Shown here one piece after another: positions 58,019 through 64,000 of a stretch of 64,000 nt of DNA. The notes beneath the pieces were generated by a model. The model searched no databases, was not told the origin of the DNA, and saw only the letters and a list, made by a program, of their open reading frames with translations. Made by a program: the position numbers and the translations under genes. Source of the DNA: Mytilus edulis (Eukaryota; Mollusca; Bivalvia; Mytilida; Mytilidae); contig NC_092346.1 in NCBI RefSeq assembly GCF_963676685.1, forward strand, positions 31,881,133-31,945,132. The letters are read 5' to 3'. The stretch's first letter is position 1. Each line of letters starts with the position of its first letter.

Positions 58019-59980
58019 TATACGACCGCAAAATTTGAAAAAATTTTCGTCGTATATTGCTATCACGTTGGCGTCGTCGTCGTCGTCCGAATACTTTTAG
58101 TTTTCGCACTCTAACTTTAGTAAAAGTGAATGGAAATCTATGAAATTTTAACACAAGGTTTATGACCACAAAAGGAAGGTTGGTATTGATTTTGGGAGTT
58201 TTGGTCCCAACATTTTAGGAATTAGGGGCCAAAAAGGGTCCAAATAAGCATTTTCTTGGTTTTCGCACTAAAACTTTAGTTTAAGTTAATAGAAATCTAC
58301 TAAATTTTGACACAAGGTTTATGACCACAAAAGAACGGTTGGGATTGATTTTGGGAGTTTTGGTTTCAACAGTTTAGGAATTAGGGGCCAAAAAAGGGCC
58401 CAAATAAGCATTATTCTTGGTTTTCGCACAATAACTTTAGTTTAAGTAAATAGAAATCAATGAAATTTAAACACAATGTTAATGACTACAAAAGGAAGGT
58501 TGGTATTGATTTTGGGAGTTTAGGTCCCAACAGTTTAGGAATTAGGGGCCAAAAAGGGACCCAAATAAGCATTTTTCTTGGTTTTCGCACCATAACGTTA
58601 GTATAAGTAAATAGAAATCTATGAAATTTAAACACAAGGTTTATGACCATAAAAGGAAGGTTGGTATTGATTTTGGGAGTTTTGGTCCCAACAGAATAAG
58701 GGGCCCAAAGGGACCAAAATTAAACTTTGTTTGATTTCATCAAAATTGAATAATTGGGGTTCTTTGATATGCCGAATCTAACTGTCATGACTGTGTATGT
58801 AGATTCTTAACTTTTGGTCCCGTTTTCAAATTGGTCTACATTAAGGTCCAAAGGGTCCAAAATTAAACTTAGTTTGATTTTGACAAAAAATGAATCAATA
58901 AGTTTCTTTGATATGCTGAAAAATGTACTTAGATTCTTGATTATTGGCCCAGTTTTCAAGTTGGTCCAAATCGGGGTCCAAAATTAAACTTTGTTTGATT
59001 TCATCAAAAATTAAATAAATGGGGTTCTTTGATATACCAAATCTAACTGTGTATGTAGATTCTTCATTTTTGGTCCTGTTTTCAAATTGGTCTACACTAA
59101 AGTCCAAAGGGTCCAAAATTAAATTTAGTCTGATTTTAACAAAAATTGAAATCTTGGGGTTCTTTGATATGCTGAATCCAAAAATGTACTTAGATTTTTT
59201 ATTATGGGCCCAGTTTTCAAGTTGGTCCTAATCAGGATCTAAAATTATTATATTAAGTATTGTGCAATAGCAAGTCTTTTCAATTGCACAGTATAGCGCA
59301 ATGGCAAGAAATATCTAATTGCACAATATTGTGAAATAGCAAATTTTTTTTTAATTAGAGTTATCTTTCTTTGTCCAGAATAGTAAGCAAGAAATATCTA
59401 ATTGCAAAATATTGTGCAATAGCAAGATTTTTTTTTAATTGGAGTTATCTTTCTTTGTCCAGAATCAACTTAAATCTTTGTTATATACAATATACAATGT
59501 ATATTCACTTTTTACTACCAACTGATAAATTAAAATAATCTTTACCATTCAGTGATAACAAGCAGTTTTTTTACATCTTAATATTTTATGATGTATTTAA
59601 ATGAGTAGTTATTGTTGCAAACTCCATTAGAAATTTTTATTGAGATTAGTTTTGGAATAAGGGAAAGGGGGATGTGATTAAAAAAATTGGGTTCAATTTT
59701 TCTCATTTGAAATTTCATAAATAAAAAAGAAAATTTCTTCAAACATTTTTTTGAGAGGATTAATATTCAACAGCATAGTGAATTGCTCTAAGAGAAAACA
59801 AAAATTTTAAGTTCATTAGAACACATTCATTCTGTGTCAGAAACCTATGCTGTGTCAACTATTTAATCACAATCCAAATTTAGAGCTGAATCCAGCTTGA
59901 ATGTTGTGTCCATACTTGCCCCAACTGTTCAGGGTTCAACCTCTGCGGTCGTATAAAGCTACGCCCTGCGGAGCATCTGG
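58019..59980 (+). mobile_element. Helentron/pearl-like element (TATACGACCGCA family), copy 2
   Basis: Same ends as 17,011-18,080: TATACGACCGCA, inverted TGCGGTCGTATA, hairpin GCTACGC-CCT-GCGGAGC and terminal ATCTGG followed by T. The core has about four tandem units of roughly 158 bp ('ggttggtattgattttggga', 'ggaattaggggcc', 'cttggttttcgcac'), then ~33-bp 'gcaatagcaag' units. The upstream GCN2 intron 9 lacks it, so it inserted after duplication or differs between alleles. Confidence 0.68.
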
Positions 59981-60269
59981 TGTATATTTGTTATTGTGTA
60001 GCCTGACATCAAATCTAGCAACCTATAGAAATGAACTGACATTTTCTCTTATGTTAGTTTGATATCGATCAGTTATACAGTATATGAAGACTCTAAGCAT
60101 GCTATTTATTATGAATGAATGATGTACTGGTAAGACACTTTCATGCTCCCACACTTGTCGATCACTCTATTATACAGTAAGTTTAGAATGTAATGTTTAC
60201 ATTTATCGATGTAAATCTTTGTCAGTTAACCTTTTTCTCAAGCAATTTTTTATAGCTAGTTTTCAGTCT

Positions 60270-61560
60270 CAGTGGATGAGTTGTCTATGTAGTTCATCTA
60301 CACTAGCAAGTCAACATTGAGGTTGTGAATAACCTCATCATAGATACCAGGATTGAAATTTTATATTTACGCCAGACACACGTTTTGTCTACAAAAGACT
60401 CATCAGTGACGCTCGAAAAAAAAACAACATTCATTTTCAACTCAATTTGGCAAGGTGCTGTGTCAGATTTCAATTGACTAGAATATAGTTTGCCTGCTTT
60501 AGGTTGGTGGGTCTCTGTTGTTACTTGTGTTTTCTTCACCAATAAAACTAATCACTGTTGTATAGATAATTGTCAGTAAAGTGGTTTTAGACACCAACAA
60601 TCAAACAATTAAATAACCAGTAATTGGTCGTTAGGTTGGTGGGGCTCTATTGGTACTCCTACTTTCTCTACCAATAAACTGAACGCTAAACAGAGCAAAA
60701 GGTGAAATTTGTGTTAAACCCCAACAGTCAATCAATCAAACAACCAGTAATTTGACAGATTTTTGGTTGGTCTCTGTTTGTGCTTTTTCACCAATAAAAC
60801 TGATCACATAATATAGCCAAGTGTGAAGGTGGTGTTAAATGCCAACAATTAATCAATCAAGCAACCAGTAATTGGGCATATTTTTCAGGGATCACTGTTG
60901 ATACTCCTGCTCCTCCACAAATGAAATCAATCAATTGATCAATATGAACTTTCATTTCTACCTGTGATAACTGATTAAGGGGGCTCGCGGGTATAAACCA
61001 AATTTTTTTCCTTATATAGGATTTCCCTATATTTTTCTATAAATGAACTTCATCTTATACTTAATAGAAATATAGAATAAAAACATGGGGTCACAGGACA
61101 TTTATTCTCACAATCTGCCTTCGAGAGAAGCATACATTTTTGTAAAATTGCATTTTTGCACCAAAGGGAGATAATTTGGAGCTTTTTCGATGATATATAC
61201 ATTTTGAAAGTCATCTGGGGTTAAAACGAATTGACTTTTTGGAATGATTTTTGCTGTTTAATAAAGTAACAATTAAAAAAGTAAAAAAAAAAATTGTAAT
61301 GAAAACAAGAAAAATAAAAAATTCTGAAATTTTTATAACCACGAGCCTCCTTAACGAATAATTAACTCATCAATCAACAAATCAATCAATCAATTGATCA
61401 ATATAAACTTTCATTTCTAACTTTGATAACTGGGTAACGATAAACCAACCAACCAATATTTAGAAAATATCTTCAGATCTTGTTGGATGTTGGAACAACC
61501 AACAAAAATCAATCACCAACAGATCAACCAACCAAAAATTTATGTTAGTAAAGGGGGAGA
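60270..61560 (+). repeat. Tandem SINE-tail-like units, downstream counterpart
   Basis: Longer version of 9,640-10,225 with several 'ccaataaaactgatcac' and 'aatcaatcaa' units. It is interrupted by the element at 60,979-61,350 and a piece of 'cacgttttgtctacaaaaga' dispersed repeat at 60,340-60,420. Confidence 0.55.
60979..61350. mobile_element. TTAA-flanked MITE, 372 bp
   Basis: Ends GGGGGCTCGCGGGTATAAA and, inverted, GGAGGCTCGTGGTTATAAA, flanked by TTAA (60,975-60,978 and 61,351-61,354). TTAA duplication is typical of piggyBac and Kolobok elements; the G-rich ends favour Kolobok. No coding. Confidence 0.7.
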
Positions 61561-61788
61561 CGTCCATTGACAATTATTTCGACAATTGATTTTATTTTTT
61601 GATAGGGTTAATAATAATAATTCTGGTATATTCACTTATCATTGAAGACTGTTTGTTGATGCATATATTTCTCTTGTTTAGATCTCTTTGTTTTGTTTTT
61701 AAGTTGCTGTCTTATTGTCAATACACTAGGTCTCCTTTTATACATATTTGTCAGATATCAAACTAAAAATAATTTCACTATCAATTAA

Positions 61789-62178
61789 AGAGGTCTGCTT
61801 GTCATGTTTTTTAGTTTTTGTCAGATTTTCGGAATCCTCTGGATTAATCAATTTGAATGCCTTAAAATATTTTCCCCATGAACCCCTATTTTTCTTTTTA
61901 TAAATCTTTTACATATATAATTATAAGTCATTTGTAAAAGTCTTATAAAATTTTATTTATTTTTTGATAGTATTTGAGAACTTTCACTGGTCAATGATAA
62001 AGCTATGAAAAATCAAGAGAGAACATTTTCCCGCCAAAATTCCAATGGCTAATATCTCAAAAACGAACACATTGACCCCTATACTTTATTTGCTTAGTTT
62101 ATTCCTCAGTTTATTCCCTATCAATACATACTAGTTTTATGAAAAGTTATTTATTTTGAAACTGAGCAGCAAACATCC
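61789..62178. mobile_element. Second TTAA-flanked element, 390 bp
   Basis: Flanked by TTAA (61,785-61,788 and 62,179-62,182), with related ends AGAGGTCTGCTTGTCA and, inverted, GGATGTTTGCTGCTCA. The upstream copy has the undisturbed TTAA at 10,467-10,470. Confidence 0.72.
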
Positions 62179-62443
62179 TTAAGGTAATTTTTATTATGAT
62201 CTTTGGCTTTAGTTGGGATCCATGGTATGCTTGAAAAGAAATTTTTCGATTAAAAAGGAAAAGATATAGTGCTATGATGCAAAAGACTTTCTTGACTGAT
62301 ATAGTTTAACACAAGATATTGGTCTAATCAGTTCTTGTAAGGTCACTCGTAAGCTGTAAGTCCAGTTGTTATATGCATATGACATGAATATTGTTTGCCT
62401 TATACTATTTCACACATTTCTTTTTCATTAAAGTTTGAAAGTT

Positions 62444-64000
62444 TTAGAATCCTTCAATGTTTATTTCATATAACTTTGCTTCCTTAGTTTGACTACTTGC
62501 AGCCCTAGTGCTTCCTATATAAAGTTGTCCAGTTGTGTTGACGGCAAGAGAATATGGAAACTCTATTCCTATATCCTTGGTATTGAAATATGAAATCAAA
62601 TGTCCATTGTCATTGAGGATGTGTAAGATGGCAGTATCGAGATCCATCACAACAACATTGTCACTTGGTGTTGTCACAATGTGTACTGGTTTGAATGGTT
62701 CACTCTTATTGATGATTGGATGGCCTGTATACTGGTTTATTATATGTCCTCCTTGTCCTAAGATCACTACTTTACCACGGGAATCATCTGAGATCTCATC
62801 CACTACATGTATATTTCCAGTACTGGTACTGGTTATACGCCAAGTGTAGGTAAACAAAGGTTGATTATGTTCATCATGTTCATACACAGTTTCCTTGTCT
62901 CCTTTCTTGTTCATAATGATTACAGCACTTCTTTTTAGTTCACTATTATAAGCTCCTACTATGAGTTTATTGTCACTGATAATATGAATAGCATTGGGAA
63001 ATAAAGGTGATACATCATAAACAGAATCAGTAAGTTCACCAGTACTGCTAATGTGTTGTAACCTTGCTTCCCCAAAAACACACAGAAGGAGTTGATTAGA
63101 TGGAGTAACTGCCATTTCACACACATCAATATTAAATTCAGACATCACCTTCAGATTGGTTCCTTCAGGTTTAACTCTCTGTAACATTCCACAACCACCT
63201 GAACTTAACCAAATTGACTGATCAAGCCATGGACTTACATAGAATATTGCATCAAGTGTAGTCTGGTACTCATTATTGATGACCAGGGAGATGTTTATAT
63301 CTGCTGACAAGTTTCCATCATCTTGTAGCGATCCAATGTGAGATTGGTTCAAATTTCCTGGAACAAATTTTGGTGAAGAAGCATAGCTAGGCCTGGTTCG
63401 TGGTTCTTGAGTTTCAGTGAATTTCTCCATCTTCTTGACCTCTTTGAAAAAGTCCGAGGCATTGGAAAGGTCAATACAGTCTTGGAATTCATTGATTTTG
63501 CCCACATTCTGTTTTGTGAATAATGATATAGCGTTCAAATCAGATTTGACTGTTGATAAAACAGTTTCATGATTATGTTCCAATTTAATTTTGAGTTCTT
63601 TAAAATATTGTTCCACTTGCTCTTTTATGGTTTCCTCATGACTTTGAATATTTCTTTTTTCCTTGTTATACTTTATATTTTCAGCGGACACTAGGTTATT
63701 GAGCTGGTCTTTCTTTGCATTGGTTGTATAATTACTCTTCTGCATTTTACTTTGTCCTTTTTTTAATATTTCTACTTTGATGTTGTATGCATCACTAATT
63801 TCGATTAAATCATGCTTCTTATGAATTTTAGCAACACAGGTTGGACACACAAGGATTTCACATGTATTACAGTAAAGACATGATGATTGTCCAGCATGTT
63901 CCTCACATTTAATATTGGTAAAATCCAGTTCTTCAGTATGCAGTCCAATCTCTTCTCTACTGATGATCTTATGATCAAGTGCATTTTTAAATTGGGAATG
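62444..64000 (-). CDS. B-box/coiled-coil/propeller protein, downstream copy (5' partial)
   Basis: The frame is open from the window edge to the stop at 62,444-62,446, 518 codons in view. It enters within the first B-box (about residue 45 of the upstream gene). A full second B-box (C..H, C..C, C..C, H..H, with ILVCPTCVAKIHKKHDL), a Lys/Glu-rich coiled coil and a propeller-like C-terminus ending KLYEINIEGF follow. No introns are needed. It lies antisense in the GCN2 intron after exon 9, exactly as the upstream copy does, but without the frameshift. The family (TRIM-like, no RING seen) is large in bivalves; its substrate or partner is unknown. Intron position and intact frame suggest a functional gene. 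Confidence 0.82.
   Translation of the reverse strand, partial: HSQFKNALDHKIISREEIGLHTEELDFTNIKCEEHAGQSSCLYCNTCEILVCPTCVAKIHKKHDLIEISDAYNIKVEILKKGQSKMQKSNYTTNAKKDQLNNLVSAENIKYNKEKRNIQSHEETIKEQVEQYFKELKIKLEHNHETVLSTVKSDLNAISLFTKQNVGKINEFQDCIDLSNASDFFKEVKKMEKFTETQEPRTRPSYASSPKFVPGNLNQSHIGSLQDDGNLSADINISLVINNEYQTTLDAIFYVSPWLDQSIWLSSGGCGMLQRVKPEGTNLKVMSEFNIDVCEMAVTPSNQLLLCVFGEARLQHISSTGELTDSVYDVSPLFPNAIHIISDNKLIVGAYNSELKRSAVIIMNKKGDKETVYEHDEHNQPLFTYTWRITSTSTGNIHVVDEISDDSRGKVVILGQGGHIINQYTGHPIINKSEPFKPVHIVTTPSDNVVVMDLDTAILHILNDNGHLISYFNTKDIGIEFPYSLAVNTTGQLYIGSTRAASSQTKEAKLYEINIEGF

Larger units (their letters stand above)
49753..64000 (+). repeat. Segmental duplication, downstream copy
   Basis: Counterpart of 1-12,240. 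It continues to the window end inside the nested B-box gene. Copy-specific insertions include 50,047-51,199, 58,019-59,980, 60,979-61,350 and 61,789-62,178; two of these have exact empty sites in the upstream copy. Confidence 0.9.

Overview
The window is eukaryotic nuclear DNA, AT-rich and intron-rich. I infer a bivalve mollusc, most likely a mussel (Mytilidae). The inference rests on a dispersed repeat beginning 'aagaagatgtggtat..tgccaatgagaca', elements with ~160-bp core repeats resembling the pearl/Helentron elements of bivalves, SINE tails of the 'gttaaacacc..aatcaatc' type, and single-exon B-box/propeller genes. It is not a prokaryotic window: there are no operons, CRISPR arrays or rRNA/tRNA genes that I can support.

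Layout. (1) 1-18.5 kb: seven consecutive exons of a GCN2 (EIF2AK4-type eIF2alpha kinase) gene, numbered 5-11 here, running from the charged linker into the degenerate N-terminal kinase domain. A single-exon B-box/coiled-coil/propeller gene lies antisense in the intron after exon 9 and is broken by a 1-bp frameshift. (2) 20.3-22.9 kb: the last two coding exons and 3'UTR of a MEIS/homothorax TALE-homeobox gene; its homeobox exons are outside the window. (3) 23-45 kb: no convincing host gene. It holds a 73-bp tandem array, a 30-bp minisatellite with a 246-bp higher-order repeat, a 32-bp satellite, several kilobases of decayed ~30-bp repeats, foldback elements and a dead non-LTR retrotransposon. 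(4) 45.9-64 kb: the 5' part of a second GCN2 gene, exons 1-9, starting with a clear RWD domain. Its nested antisense B-box gene is intact as far as the window goes.

Positions 1-~12,240 and ~49,753-64,000 are two copies of one segment lying about 50 kb apart on either side of the MEIS 3' end. Their exons are nearly identical, while their introns differ by clean transposon insertions and by copy-specific partial exon duplications. The upstream copy shows no kinase exons after exon 11 before MEIS exons begin, so it looks truncated or nested inside MEIS. A retained alternative haplotype or a misjoin in assembly is the main competing explanation.

Function. GCN2 senses amino-acid starvation and phosphorylates eIF2alpha. 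The window encodes its GCN1-binding RWD domain and part of the pseudokinase domain, but not the catalytic kinase, HisRS-like or C-terminal domains. MEIS is a developmental transcription cofactor; its proximity to GCN2 does not imply a functional link. All coordinates and splice sites were read by eye; no alignment or database search was run.
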